From IMG/VR virus record IMGVR_UViG_3300025645_000037, positions 62,001-126,000 of that record: 64,000 nt of DNA; one strand, written 5' to 3'. A model generated the notes under the pieces. The model did no database searches. It had not been told where the DNA came from and worked only from the letters and a program-made list of their open reading frames with translations. This document shows positions 44,821 to 54,041 of the stretch, in pieces (positions within the stretch are counted from its first letter, which is position 1; each line of letters starts with the position of its first letter). The position numbers were made by a program, and so were the translations under genes. The stretch is from a virus.

Positions 44821-45711
44821 ATGGCAATTGGTGATTTAATTACAGCGGCAAGATATAATAATATACAATCAGTAGTAGCAACAGTGATGGGAACAGGTTC
44901 GGGCACCGACGGTTACGGACAAGCGTTAGCAAGTTCAACAGTGTCTGCTGGATCGGCAGTTACTGCTCTTGACATGCAAAATTTATACGACGACATGTTT
45001 GCTGCAAGGGTTCACCAGACTGGTGCAGCACCTACTCAAATTGCCGACATGGCAGCAGGCAACATAATTGGCGAAGACACTTCTGATAACCCGGACGGAA
45101 CAGCAAAAGGTTATACTGATTTTGAAGGCTTACTTCCTACTATCACAGGTGATAAATTTCTAATTCATGCAAGTCAGGCATCTATCGAAGCTGCTATTTC
45201 GTCAACAAGAACTACAAGCTGGAACGGTTTAATTACGCATGAGTTTACTGTAACATTTGCTAGCGAAAATGATCGTAGATATTTTTTTAATGCAGGCGGC
45301 GAAATACGTTTCTCAGCAGCATTAACAAGTGCAGTTGGTTCAAAGGACACTGATTGGGCTACGTTGTTAGCTAATATGGGTACAATTAAATTTAATTACA
45401 CTGATACTTCTGCCACCGGTACTGGCACCGGAAGTGCAATAGGTAATTATGATTTAACTGGAACCTATCAGCAGATCTTTATTAAAACTGGATCCGGCGT
45501 GTATGCAGAAAACGATTATAACATCAATGCTAGGTCTCCGACAGCAACTACAATTCAATTTAGGGCACAGTTTAGAGATGATGACGCAGGTGACCCAGAT
45601 GTTGACGAAAACATTGATGGCGATATTACGAGTACAATTCAACAATATCGTCCAAGTGGTCTGTATGTAAATGTTGCTAGCCCGAGCTATGCAAACGACG
45701 TTGCGCTATAA
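44821..45711 (+). CDS. Structural protein, fibre-associated
   Basis: A 296-residue protein. The N-terminus reads AIGDLITAARYNNIQSVVAT and has a Thr/Ser/Gly-rich stretch. The body is beta-rich (LITHEFTVTFASENDRRYFF, NAGGEIRFSA) and ends with a YRPSGLYVNVASPSYAND motif. No enzyme motif. It lies 6 bp after the third fibre gene and is the last structural gene before the enzyme island. Virion location is inferred from context and from resemblance to marine phage structural proteins. Confidence 0.55.
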   Translation: MAIGDLITAARYNNIQSVVATVMGTGSGTDGYGQALASSTVSAGSAVTALDMQNLYDDMFAARVHQTGAAPTQIADMAAGNIIGEDTSDNPDGTAKGYTDFEGLLPTITGDKFLIHASQASIEAAISSTRTTSWNGLITHEFTVTFASENDRRYFFNAGGEIRFSAALTSAVGSKDTDWATLLANMGTIKFNYTDTSATGTGTGSAIGNYDLTGTYQQIFIKTGSGVYAENDYNINARSPTATTIQFRAQFRDDDAGDPDVDENIDGDITSTIQQYRPSGLYVNVASPSYANDVAL

Positions 45712-45751
45712 TCACATTCCCAGTTAACTGCAATATTTTAAGGTATATATA

Positions 45752-45757
45752 TATAAT
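45752..45757 (+). promoter_or_regulatory. Candidate promoter of the enzyme island
   Basis: TATAAT within an alternating TA run, in the only gap (62 bp) before the island. No good -35 box is seen at 17 bp. TTAGGAG (45762-45768) precedes ATG 45774. Confidence 0.4.
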
Positions 45758-45773
45758 AGCCTTAGGAGATCGC

Positions 45774-46121
45774 ATGGACGAACGTTTAGAAAAAGCATTA
45801 GAATTTTCTAATTATACTGTAACCCTTAACACACAGATTAGGTTGCTTGAAGAGAAATTCAACGAAAATATCATCTATTATTATAGCGGCGGTCAGTTTA
45901 CGGCATTAGAAGGACGTATTACCTTCTGTTTAGCAATGCTAGGAGCCGGGCATGAAGAGATTGTATTGCTAGACGATAACAAAACGCCTATTCAAATTAC
46001 AAATCTTGAGGAATTTACAGACGAACTAACAGATCGCTATTTCTCAGCTACCAATGAATACCAAACAGGATATAACGAAATACGCAAGAATCGTAGCGTA
46101 AAAGGAATTATCGAATTATGA
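45774..46121 (+). CDS. Small conserved phage protein at island start
   Basis: A 115-residue protein with a helical N-terminus (LEFSNYTVTLNTQIRLLEEK), a YYYSGGQFTALEGRITF block, an EIVLLDDNKTPIQI strand-turn and a C-terminal helix ending EIRKNRSVKGIIEL. Proteins of this type occur beside fibre genes in cyanophages (from memory); function unknown. TTAGGAG gives a good ribosome site. It overlaps the next gene by 4 bases. Confidence 0.6.
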   Translation: MDERLEKALEFSNYTVTLNTQIRLLEEKFNENIIYYYSGGQFTALEGRITFCLAMLGAGHEEIVLLDDNKTPIQITNLEEFTDELTDRYFSATNEYQTGYNEIRKNRSVKGIIEL

Positions 46122-46963
46122 GCCAAGGAATATTAGTGTTTGCTGAAAACAATTCACAAGTTGATTATGTTAAGCAAGCATACTTCTTGGCCTTGCGTTC
46201 TAAAGAGTATCTCAATCTTCCGGTATCAATTGTAACAGATGCAATCGAATATGTTAAAACATTTCCTGATTATGAAAATGTATTTGACAAGATAATTCAA
46301 GTACCGTATTCGGAATCATCTAATATTAAACGGTATCACGACGGTGCGTTAGTACAAAAGCAATTGAGTTTTAAAAATGATAAACGTCCTCTTGCATACG
46401 AATTATCACCATACAATGAAACATTATTGTTAGACACAGACATTGTTATAGGCGATAACAAGTACATACACTGTTTTGATCAAGAACACAACTTCTTGAT
46501 ATACCAACGTGCATACGATTTGGCAGGTTTCCGTGACTATTCGGAATTTGATAAAATAAGCGATGCAGGCGTTGATTTCTATTGGGCAACTTGTGTATTT
46601 TTTCGTAAGACAGATGAAAATGAAATATTCTTTAATCTATTAAAGCATATTCAGGAAAATTGGCAACACTACAAAACAATTTTCCAAATTACATACAATG
46701 TGTACAGAAATGATCATGCATTTTCTATAGCAATTCATATTATGAATGGATATCAAAAGGGATCTTTTACTAACCCAATGCCTGGCATACTATTTTATAC
46801 AACAGACCGTGACGTGTTATGGAAACTCGAAGGCGACAAGTATCAATTCTTGCTTGAAAAAGAAAACTATCTCGGAGAATATACAGCTTGTAAATTCTCT
46901 GGAACAGTGCATGTTATGAACAAGTTTAGTTTATCGGCAATAATAGACAAGGAGTTAGCATGA
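46118..46963 (+). CDS. Glycosyltransferase-like protein A1
   Basis: A 281-residue protein with a GT8-like Rossmann layout: GILVFAENNSQVDYVKQAYF near the N-terminus and LLLDTDIVIGDN, a DxD motif for metal/sugar-nucleotide binding, near residue 106. The later blocks FYWATCVFFRK and RNDHAFSIAIHIMNGYQ contain a conserved DHAF. The donor and acceptor are unknown. The next gene is a paralogue with the same N-terminal pattern (GYLMLAQNAEDDYVKQACLC). Start and stop overlap both neighbours by 4 bases. Confidence 0.65.
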   Translation: MSQGILVFAENNSQVDYVKQAYFLALRSKEYLNLPVSIVTDAIEYVKTFPDYENVFDKIIQVPYSESSNIKRYHDGALVQKQLSFKNDKRPLAYELSPYNETLLLDTDIVIGDNKYIHCFDQEHNFLIYQRAYDLAGFRDYSEFDKISDAGVDFYWATCVFFRKTDENEIFFNLLKHIQENWQHYKTIFQITYNVYRNDHAFSIAIHIMNGYQKGSFTNPMPGILFYTTDRDVLWKLEGDKYQFLLEKENYLGEYTACKFSGTVHVMNKFSLSAIIDKELA

Positions 46964-47796
46964 CCCAAGGTTATTTGATGTTAGCACAGAATGCAGAAGA
47001 CGATTATGTAAAACAAGCATGTCTTTGTGCAATGAGTATTCATTCAACTAATAAAGATGCTCGAGTGTCTCTGGTAACTAATGATATTGTGCCAGAAGAA
47101 TATAAAAAGTATTTTGATCAGATTATTCCTATACCGTGGAATGACGATGCAGAATCTAGCGATTGGAAAATTGAGAACCGTTGGAAACTGTATCATGCTA
47201 CTCCGTATGAAAAAACAGTAGTGCTTGATACAGACATGTTAGTGTTGCAGGATTTATCGTCATGGTGGGAATTCTTAGACATGTATGACCTTTATTTTAC
47301 CACTAACGTATATTCATATCGCGGAGAAAAAATAACTAGCAAATATTATCGAAAAGGGTTTGTTGCTAACAAATTATATAACTTGTACACAGGAGTTCAT
47401 TATTTTAAAAAGTCTAACCAGGCAGCAGAATTCTATAAGTGGATGGAATTAATTACACAAAACTGGGAATTATTCTATGGACAGTTTCATAAAGAGCATT
47501 ACCCATCGCGTCCTAGCATGGATGTAACTGCGGCAATTACTGCAAAAATACTCAACTGCGAACATGATATCACAAACGAATTGGCAAAATATCCGACATT
47601 TACTCATATGAAATCTCATGCACAAAATTGGAAAAAACCTAGAGACAAGTGGCAAGAAGTAGTTGATGTTCATTTAACTGCTACAAACTTAATGATAGGC
47701 AATTACAAACAAACAGGCATATTTCATTACACTGAAAAATCGTTTGTTGACGACGAGAAGTTAAAAGTATACAAGGAATATCTAGAATGCAAATAG
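46960..47796 (+). CDS. Glycosyltransferase-like protein A2
   Basis: A 278-residue paralogue of the gene before it. The N-terminus GYLMLAQNAEDDYVKQACLC is followed by KTVVLDTDMLVLQDL (DxD) near residue 87, then NLYTGVHYFKKSN and an SMDVTAAITAKILN acceptor-side helix. This layout fits a retaining GT8-type fold. A tandem duplication followed by divergence is likely. It could transfer a different sugar from A1 or form a heterodimer with it. It overlaps the next ORF by 10 bases. Confidence 0.65.
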   Translation: MTQGYLMLAQNAEDDYVKQACLCAMSIHSTNKDARVSLVTNDIVPEEYKKYFDQIIPIPWNDDAESSDWKIENRWKLYHATPYEKTVVLDTDMLVLQDLSSWWEFLDMYDLYFTTNVYSYRGEKITSKYYRKGFVANKLYNLYTGVHYFKKSNQAAEFYKWMELITQNWELFYGQFHKEHYPSRPSMDVTAAITAKILNCEHDITNELAKYPTFTHMKSHAQNWKKPRDKWQEVVDVHLTATNLMIGNYKQTGIFHYTEKSFVDDEKLKVYKEYLECK

Positions 47797-48398
47797 GCGC
47801 ATACAAATTAAGAGAGCGTAAAATTGTGTCCAATGAATTTTATATATGTTTTGATTTAAGCACAAACAAAATACAAAAGATCATTAACAGTATTCCCGAA
47901 GAGTGCGAAGATGGATTTGGTTCATTTGCTACAACATACGACGAAGTAAGTAATATATTATCGGGAGAATTCAAGCTTGAAGATTCAGAAGTTTGGTTTA
48001 ATCCGGAAATTAAACAGTATCAAGTTAAGGATCTTAGATACCAAGATCCTGACATCATTAAAGAAAAAATATTTAAGATGTCGTATGTCATTGACGCCGA
48101 CGTGAAAGTTATTATGGATTATGCTACAACCTGTTGGAAGTTTTATATCTCTGAAGACTTTCTTTCTACGTTAAAGGAATATAATGTGTCAATTAATTCT
48201 ACACTGTATTTTTCTGTAACTGAAAAAGGGAATCCCAACGTGCTATACAAGCTAATGAAGGTTCCGTTTAAGGAATTAATCAAAGACTTCTATTATATAA
48301 TTCCATTTGACAGCAAATTTGAAATTGACAAAACTGACTTTAGCGTGTATACTATAAAAAAGTTTGACACGTATTCTCTTGAGGTAATTAATGAGTAA
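47787..48398 (+). CDS. Hypothetical island protein
   Basis: A 203-residue protein with no motif I recognise. It has a mixed alpha/beta sequence: EFYICFDLSTNKIQKIINSI, VWFNPEIKQYQVKDLRYQ, DADVKVIMDYATTCWKFYIS and FYYIIPFDSKFEID. No signal peptide or membrane segment. AAGGA at 47773-47777 supports ATG 47787. Overlaps on both sides place it firmly in the operon, between glycosyltransferase-like genes. Confidence 0.55.
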   Translation: MQIGAYKLRERKIVSNEFYICFDLSTNKIQKIINSIPEECEDGFGSFATTYDEVSNILSGEFKLEDSEVWFNPEIKQYQVKDLRYQDPDIIKEKIFKMSYVIDADVKVIMDYATTCWKFYISEDFLSTLKEYNVSINSTLYFSVTEKGNPNVLYKLMKVPFKELIKDFYYIIPFDSKFEIDKTDFSVYTIKKFDTYSLEVINE

Positions 48399-49314
48399 AT
48401 TTAAAGTACTAGATTACGACATAATATATTTAAGTTATGACGAACCTAACGCAGAAAAAAATTATGCAGATTTGTGTAGAAAAGTTCCATGGGCTAAAAG
48501 AGTGCACGGCGTAAAAGGCAGTGATGCAGCACACAAAGCATGTGCAAAATTATCTGAAACAGATCGTTTTATTACAATTGACGGAGATAATACAGTGCGG
48601 TCAGAGTTCCTTAATCAAGAGATTGATTTTGCAGAACACACTGACTTAGAGAATTCGGTTATTTCGTGGTGTGGTCGAAACACAATAAATGGATTAATGT
48701 ATGGCAACGGCGGCATTAAATGCTGGCCTAAGCAATACGTACTGAACATGAAAACGCATGAAAATGCAGCCGCTGATAATCCACATGCGCAAGTAGATTT
48801 TTGTTGGGATCTTGAATACATTCAAATGAATTCGTGCTACTCGGATGTGCACAACAATGCAACTAATCAACAAGCGTGGAGAGCAGGATTTAGAGAAGGC
48901 GTCAAGATGGCGCTAGACAGAGGAATAAAACCGTCCAAAGAGGAATTCCAAAAGAACCATTGGAAGAACCTACATCGCCTTTACATATGGTTAATGGTAG
49001 GTGCTGATGTAGAAAATGGTAACTGGGGCATCTTTGGAGCAAGAGCAGGATTGTACATGACAATGTGTACAGATTGGGATTATATACAAGTTAGAGATTT
49101 TGAATATTTAAACGACTTGTGGAAACAATCTTTTGCAGGCGTTGCAGAAATAGACGTAGAGAAGGAATCGGCAGAATACGGAGTTAATCTTATTAACAAG
49201 TTAGAACTACCAATTGCTGAATTGCCCCTTGGACCTCAACAAAGTCATTTCTTTAAAACTGTATACCAAAATCCATCACGTTCTGTTACACAACAATTTA
49301 TAGACAAGGAATAA
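48391..49314 (+). CDS. Glycosyltransferase-like protein B1
   Basis: A 307-residue protein. The N-terminus reads YDIIYLSYDEPNAEKNYADL, then WAKRVHGVKGSDAAHKA, then RFITIDGDNTV (DxD near residue 64), and later NTINGLMYGNGGIKCWP and QQAWRAGFREGVKM. All four blocks recur in the 56430-57122 gene. This phage family is usually regarded as GT-A-like. The C-terminal third is longer than in B2. GAGG at 48381-48384 precedes ATG 48391. It is directly followed by a radical SAM gene, and B2 is directly preceded by the paralogous one. Confidence 0.6.
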   Translation: MSKFKVLDYDIIYLSYDEPNAEKNYADLCRKVPWAKRVHGVKGSDAAHKACAKLSETDRFITIDGDNTVRSEFLNQEIDFAEHTDLENSVISWCGRNTINGLMYGNGGIKCWPKQYVLNMKTHENAAADNPHAQVDFCWDLEYIQMNSCYSDVHNNATNQQAWRAGFREGVKMALDRGIKPSKEEFQKNHWKNLHRLYIWLMVGADVENGNWGIFGARAGLYMTMCTDWDYIQVRDFEYLNDLWKQSFAGVAEIDVEKESAEYGVNLINKLELPIAELPLGPQQSHFFKTVYQNPSRSVTQQFIDKE

Positions 49315-49322
49315 TATTATAC

Positions 49323-50693
49323 ATGACAGATAAAATAAGTCAAATTACTACTGCAAATGAAAAAACTGACAAGATTAGCAAGACGTTTTGCCTTGCTAAA
49401 TGGCATCATACTACAATCTATTTGCATACCGGTCAGACACATTCGTGTTATCATCCGTCGCCGCATAGTATCCCACTTGACGAATTAATTAATAACCCTT
49501 CGGCGCTGCACAATACTTTACAAAAGAAAAAAGAACGTGCTGAAATGTTGGTTGGAGAGAAACCAGAAGGATGCAAATATTGCTGGAATATAGAAGACCT
49601 AGGTGATGACCACATTTCTGATCGAATGATTAGAAATGAGTCTATATATTCTGATGCCAGGATAGATGAAATAGTTAATAATAACTGGAATTATAATATT
49701 AATCCGGAATACATAGAATTAGCATTTAGTAATGAGTGCAATTTTAAATGCGGATATTGTCATCCTATGGCAAGTTCGTCTTTTCACAATGAAATTAAGA
49801 AATTCGGTCCAGTTACTACTGTTAAAAATCATAATTTAGATATTAGTTGGTTTAATCCGTTTGAAGAATCAACAAATCCGTATGTAAAGGCATGGTGGGA
49901 ATGGTGGCCTGAGGTATCAAAGACCCTTAATATTTTGCGAATTACCGGAGGCGAGCCATTGATGCACAAAAGTACTTGGCGTCTGTTTGAAGAATTGAAG
50001 AAAGATCCAAAACCGCACATTGAATTGAATATTAATTCAAATTTAGGAGTTAAATCTTCGCTTGTTGTTAAGTTGGCAGAAAATGTAGCAGAAGTAGTAG
50101 ACAACGGATATGTAAAAAAATTCGGACTATATTCAAGTGTCGACACCTGGGGCGACCGTGCTGAATATTTAAGAACAGGATTATCTACTACTCTTTGGGA
50201 AGAAAACCTAGACAAATTCCTTACTACAACTGATGCAGACTTTACAGTTATGTGTACATTTAACATTTTGAGTGTAACATCGTTTGTAGACTTTCTGGAA
50301 AAAGTGCTAGAATGGCGAAAGAAGTATCCGCAGCGTACTATTAATTTTGATACTCCGTACCTTAAAGAACCATTGCAGTATGACATGCATATTCTTCCTA
50401 AGGAAGAATTTCTTCCGTATTTTGATAAAATATTGTCATTTATTAAAGATAATATGGATAACAATGATCCGTTGAAATTTTCCGACTTAGAATATCAAAG
50501 ATTTCGTCGCGTCCGGAATTATTTTGAAAAAGATGTTTACGATTCGGAAAAAATCAGCCAAGGTAGGTCTGATTTTTATAACTGGTTTGACGAATACGAT
50601 CGTCGTAGAAAAACTAATTTCCTTCAGACGTTTCCGGAGATGGAATCTTTTTACAACATGTGCAAAGAAGTATCTGAGGAGAAAAATAATTGA
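49323..50693 (+). CDS. Radical SAM enzyme R1 with N-terminal Cys domain
   Basis: A 456-residue protein. Cys139-x3-Cys143-x2-Cys146 (NECNFKCGYCHP) binds the [4Fe-4S] cluster that cleaves S-adenosylmethionine, followed by a LRITGGEPLMHK block typical of the family. Before it lies a domain with Cys23, Cys42, Cys84 and Cys87 (SCYHPSPH, GCKYCW), arranged like a twitch/SPASM auxiliary-cluster domain but placed at the N-terminus. This fits the N-terminal twitch radical SAM family. The same cysteines are at the same residue numbers in the 54860-56389 paralogue. Substrate unknown; oxidation, epimerisation or crosslinking of a sugar or peptide are possible. Confidence 0.8.
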   Translation: MTDKISQITTANEKTDKISKTFCLAKWHHTTIYLHTGQTHSCYHPSPHSIPLDELINNPSALHNTLQKKKERAEMLVGEKPEGCKYCWNIEDLGDDHISDRMIRNESIYSDARIDEIVNNNWNYNINPEYIELAFSNECNFKCGYCHPMASSSFHNEIKKFGPVTTVKNHNLDISWFNPFEESTNPYVKAWWEWWPEVSKTLNILRITGGEPLMHKSTWRLFEELKKDPKPHIELNINSNLGVKSSLVVKLAENVAEVVDNGYVKKFGLYSSVDTWGDRAEYLRTGLSTTLWEENLDKFLTTTDADFTVMCTFNILSVTSFVDFLEKVLEWRKKYPQRTINFDTPYLKEPLQYDMHILPKEEFLPYFDKILSFIKDNMDNNDPLKFSDLEYQRFRRVRNYFEKDVYDSEKISQGRSDFYNWFDEYDRRRKTNFLQTFPEMESFYNMCKEVSEEKNN

Positions 50694-51691
50694 AAATTTT
50701 TATTACAGGTATTGCTGGATTTTTAGGTAGCCATTTAGCTACCCGTATGTTAGAACTGGGACACACTGTTGAGGGCAATGATAACTTAATAGGCGGCTAT
50801 GTCGACAATGTGCCATCTGGCGCAGTGTTACATCAAGTCGATTGTTGTGATCTAGATTTGCTCACTGAAGCAATGGGCAACGATGTTGATATAGTTTATC
50901 ATACAGCAGCAACCGCTCACGAAGGATTAAGTGTGTTTAGTCCTAACATGATTACAAAAAATGTATTTCAGGCTAGTGTAAGTACAATCACTGCGGCAAT
51001 TAATAGTAATGCAAAAAGGTTTGTTTATTGTTCTTCGATGGCTCGCTACGGCAACCAACCGGGACCATTTACTGAAGATATGAAGACATCTGGCATTGAT
51101 CCGTACGGAGTTGCTAAAATAGCAGGCGAAGAAATTTTAAAAATACTCGCTCCGATGAATAATATGGAATGGGTTATTGCAGTACCTCATAATATAATTG
51201 GCCCGGGGCAGAATTATGAAGATCCGTATCGCAACGTGTTGAGTATAATGATCAACCGAATCTTAAATGGTCTTCCGCCTATTGTGTACGGCGACGGGAC
51301 ACAAGTGCGATGCTTTAGTTATATCGACGATTGCATTTATTGTCTTGAAAAATTAGCATTTGATGATGTAGCAGGCGAAATTTTTAATATTGGTCCGGAT
51401 GAAGAATTTGTTACAATTAATGAATTAGCTGCAAAGGTGTTAAAACATACTAATTCATCTCTTGAGCCGATTTTTTATCCTGCCCGTCCGACCGAGGCAA
51501 AGATTGCAGTATGTAGTTCGAATAAATCTAAACGTCTTCTTCGGTATCGAACAAACACTTCGCTCGATCATGCAATTAAAGAATCTATTAAATTTATAAT
51601 TAAAAAAGGACCGAAACCTTTTAATTATAAATTTGATCTCGAAATCTTAACAGATCAAACACCAGTTACATGGAAAGATAAATTAATATGA
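50690..51691 (+). CDS. NAD-dependent sugar-nucleotide epimerase/dehydratase
   Basis: A 333-residue extended short-chain dehydrogenase/reductase. The nucleotide-binding motif is TGIAGFLGSHL (residues 6-16). Ser and YxxxK come from YCSSMARYG and DPYGVAKIAGEE. PHNIIGPGQNYEDPYRN and the C-terminal EIFNIGPDEEFVTINELA are typical of UDP-glucose 4-epimerase/GDP-mannose dehydratase relatives. It would make a nucleotide sugar for the neighbouring glycosyltransferases. The start is TTG 50690, which overlaps the previous stop (TTGA), with GAGGAG at 50676-50681 upstream. Confidence 0.85.
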   Translation: MKIFITGIAGFLGSHLATRMLELGHTVEGNDNLIGGYVDNVPSGAVLHQVDCCDLDLLTEAMGNDVDIVYHTAATAHEGLSVFSPNMITKNVFQASVSTITAAINSNAKRFVYCSSMARYGNQPGPFTEDMKTSGIDPYGVAKIAGEEILKILAPMNNMEWVIAVPHNIIGPGQNYEDPYRNVLSIMINRILNGLPPIVYGDGTQVRCFSYIDDCIYCLEKLAFDDVAGEIFNIGPDEEFVTINELAAKVLKHTNSSLEPIFYPARPTEAKIAVCSSNKSKRLLRYRTNTSLDHAIKESIKFIIKKGPKPFNYKFDLEILTDQTPVTWKDKLI

Positions 51692-52983
51692 TCGATTTGT
51701 ATTTTGAAAATATCGCCGACTATCGTCCTGATTCTACAAATTTTATTAACTGCAATGATATAAATTCGTCAGGATTAAGAAGATTCGGAGCCAGTCCGTT
51801 TATAAAGTTACACGGTGAGCAATTTGTTAACAAATATATTTCAGAAATTCCCGATCATCCATTAGTTAATTATATTATTTCTATAGGCGTCGGTCATTCG
51901 CCTAGTGATTGGTGCGGTGCAACATCTACTCGTCCGGATAAATTGCTCGGAAGGAAGAATGTTTTTGCTCATTTAGATACTAAACACTTCAAAAATATTC
52001 AACAAAAAAAAGCATTTGTATTACTGGATCAATCACATGAAGGATATTCAACTGAATGGTTATGGGAATGGTTCCATCAATCGTGCATTGACTATGGAAT
52101 TCCGCCTTCTCAAATAATTTATATAACTGGAGATCTAAATGTAGATCAATTATATACTCGATGGGCAGATGAAAATAATATCAAAGACAGGATTGCAGTT
52201 TTTGCATATACTCATTTTGAATATGTTGTAAGTGGATGGATGTCAACTCCGAGATTTAGTCCAAAAAAATGGATCAGATATAAACGTAATAATCCTTCGG
52301 AGATATATGATTACAATTGTTTGCAAAAACGGACACGCGCACATAGAACTAGATTATTTTTAAAGTTGTACGAATTTGATTTGCTGAAACACGGCATTAA
52401 TTCAATGAACAAGTTTTCGTACAATGATACGTGCCTGCCAGATTTTAATGAAGCAGATGAGCATATTTGTAAAAACGCTGTGCAATTATTGCCAATGTAT
52501 CCACCAAACACTAGTAAACAAGATAAAAAAGTTTTTAAATCGGGCGACTGTGGATTTTATTTAACTACTATAGATACATACAGTCCTTATTACAGTTGGT
52601 TAACTGTAATAAGCGAAGCATCATATTCTTCTGATTTAGAAACATGTTTCTTAAGTGAAAAAACTTTTAAGAGTATAAAAATATGCCATCCTTTTATAAT
52701 TTGTGGAAGCAAAGGTTCATTAGCTCATTTACGTTCGTTAGGCTACAAAACATTTGACCCGTACATTGATGAGAGTTACGATCAATTAGATGATGAAGAT
52801 CGATTAGATGCAATTGTAAAAGAGCTTATTAAATTTAAGGAAATGAGCTTTTCTGAAAAAGTAAAATTGTTTACAGCTATGTCCGAGATATGCATTTACA
52901 ATCAACAAGTTTTAGTAAATAAGCAAAACGATTTTAATGTTTATCATACAATAACACAATATATAAAGAAAGTAACTAATTAA
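51688..52983 (+). CDS. Putative glycosyltransferase-like protein (STEKTFKxI family)
   Basis: A 431-residue protein. The C-terminal third holds FLSEKTFKSIKICHPFIICG, then SLAHLRSLGYKTFDPYIDES, YDQLDDEDRLDAIVKEL, a pattern found in many phage hypothetical proteins and resembling the nucleotide-sugar site of fucosyltransferase-like (GT10-type) folds. The N-terminal part includes KAFVLLDQSHEGYS and IIYITGDLNVDQL. I cannot assign a reaction. It starts within the last codon of the epimerase gene (ATGA), which suggests a shared sugar pathway. Confidence 0.5.
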   Translation: MIDLYFENIADYRPDSTNFINCNDINSSGLRRFGASPFIKLHGEQFVNKYISEIPDHPLVNYIISIGVGHSPSDWCGATSTRPDKLLGRKNVFAHLDTKHFKNIQQKKAFVLLDQSHEGYSTEWLWEWFHQSCIDYGIPPSQIIYITGDLNVDQLYTRWADENNIKDRIAVFAYTHFEYVVSGWMSTPRFSPKKWIRYKRNNPSEIYDYNCLQKRTRAHRTRLFLKLYEFDLLKHGINSMNKFSYNDTCLPDFNEADEHICKNAVQLLPMYPPNTSKQDKKVFKSGDCGFYLTTIDTYSPYYSWLTVISEASYSSDLETCFLSEKTFKSIKICHPFIICGSKGSLAHLRSLGYKTFDPYIDESYDQLDDEDRLDAIVKELIKFKEMSFSEKVKLFTAMSEICIYNQQVLVNKQNDFNVYHTITQYIKKVTN

Positions 52984-52984
52984 A

Positions 52985-54037
52985 ATGTATATCTCGACAG
53001 TTAAATCAATCAATGACGATTTAAAAAGAACTAAAAAAGCAATTATTTCATTAGGTTGTTCTTTTGTAGAAGGACAGGGCGCTATTGCCAATGAAATATA
53101 TACAACCTATCCTTGGGAATTTCCAAATGATCACGGCGACCCGATCTGGCAATTAACAAAAAAACAGACTGCCCGCCTAAAATCTGAGTATCCAGATACT
53201 CGGATCATAAAACATGAATTCGGTCAGACTATTAAATTTTATAGACAAGAACAAAATAACGCATTTGTAAACGTGCTGTGTAAAAAATATTTTGGTGGCG
53301 AGTACACTCCTATTAATTTAGGAATTCGAGGTTGCGGAAACCGTGCTACAATTAAAGAATTGCAAATGTATCCGTCGTTAAATTGGCAAGATGCTGAAGA
53401 AAAAATTGTAATATTCTGTCCGACGGGATTAGAAAGATTTGATTTTATAAACGATCAAACATCAGATCATCCTAATTTTTTAGCTATGTGGCCTAATGTA
53501 AATGGAGATCATGGCAACAATTCTGGAAAAAGCAAGTTGTGGCAAGGATATGCTGAATCTCTTGCTAGTAGTAAATTTTATATATTAGAACAGATAATAA
53601 ATTTTATTGACTTAACACTATGGTGCAAATATCACAATGCATCTTTAATTGTTGTTCCTGCGTTTGATAGTCGATACAGCGTAGAGATGTTTACCCATGC
53701 AATTAGTACTACAGTGAAAAGGGATAGCAAATCCGGAACAGTAATAGAATCACAGGACCGCAACGTCTCGGATAACAGTCAGAAACTAGTAAAGCAAGTA
53801 CCGTGGGATAATTTCTTCAAACCAGACGGAGAAACCACGTTTGCAGATCTCTTTATAAAAAGAGAAGGTGGCAACATTGACAATGGTTATTATTTTCAAT
53901 ATCTTGGCAAACCTATACAACAGGGTTGGGTAACACCGTGTGCCCACCCTTCGGTTAAAACACACGATTTATTTGCCAAATTGTTGCATGATGAAATAAT
54001 GTTAAATGGTAGCAAATATAGTATAACAAAGGATTAA
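52985..54037 (+). CDS. SGNH hydrolase/acyltransferase S1
   Basis: A 350-residue SGNH-type protein. Block I is ISLGCSFVEGQGA, with the nucleophile Ser in GCS. Block II-like NLGIRGCGNRATI follows, and the C-terminal catalytic pair candidate is in TPCAHPSVKTHDLF. Enzymes of this fold add or remove acyl groups on glycans or lipids. A second SGNH protein follows 4 bp later. No signal peptide, so it acts in the cytoplasm or on virions. It is longer than typical SGNH domains (about 200), with an extra middle segment (residues 150-280). Confidence 0.65.
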   Translation: MYISTVKSINDDLKRTKKAIISLGCSFVEGQGAIANEIYTTYPWEFPNDHGDPIWQLTKKQTARLKSEYPDTRIIKHEFGQTIKFYRQEQNNAFVNVLCKKYFGGEYTPINLGIRGCGNRATIKELQMYPSLNWQDAEEKIVIFCPTGLERFDFINDQTSDHPNFLAMWPNVNGDHGNNSGKSKLWQGYAESLASSKFYILEQIINFIDLTLWCKYHNASLIVVPAFDSRYSVEMFTHAISTTVKRDSKSGTVIESQDRNVSDNSQKLVKQVPWDNFFKPDGETTFADLFIKREGGNIDNGYYFQYLGKPIQQGWVTPCAHPSVKTHDLFAKLLHDEIMLNGSKYSITKD

Positions 54038-54041
54038 GTTA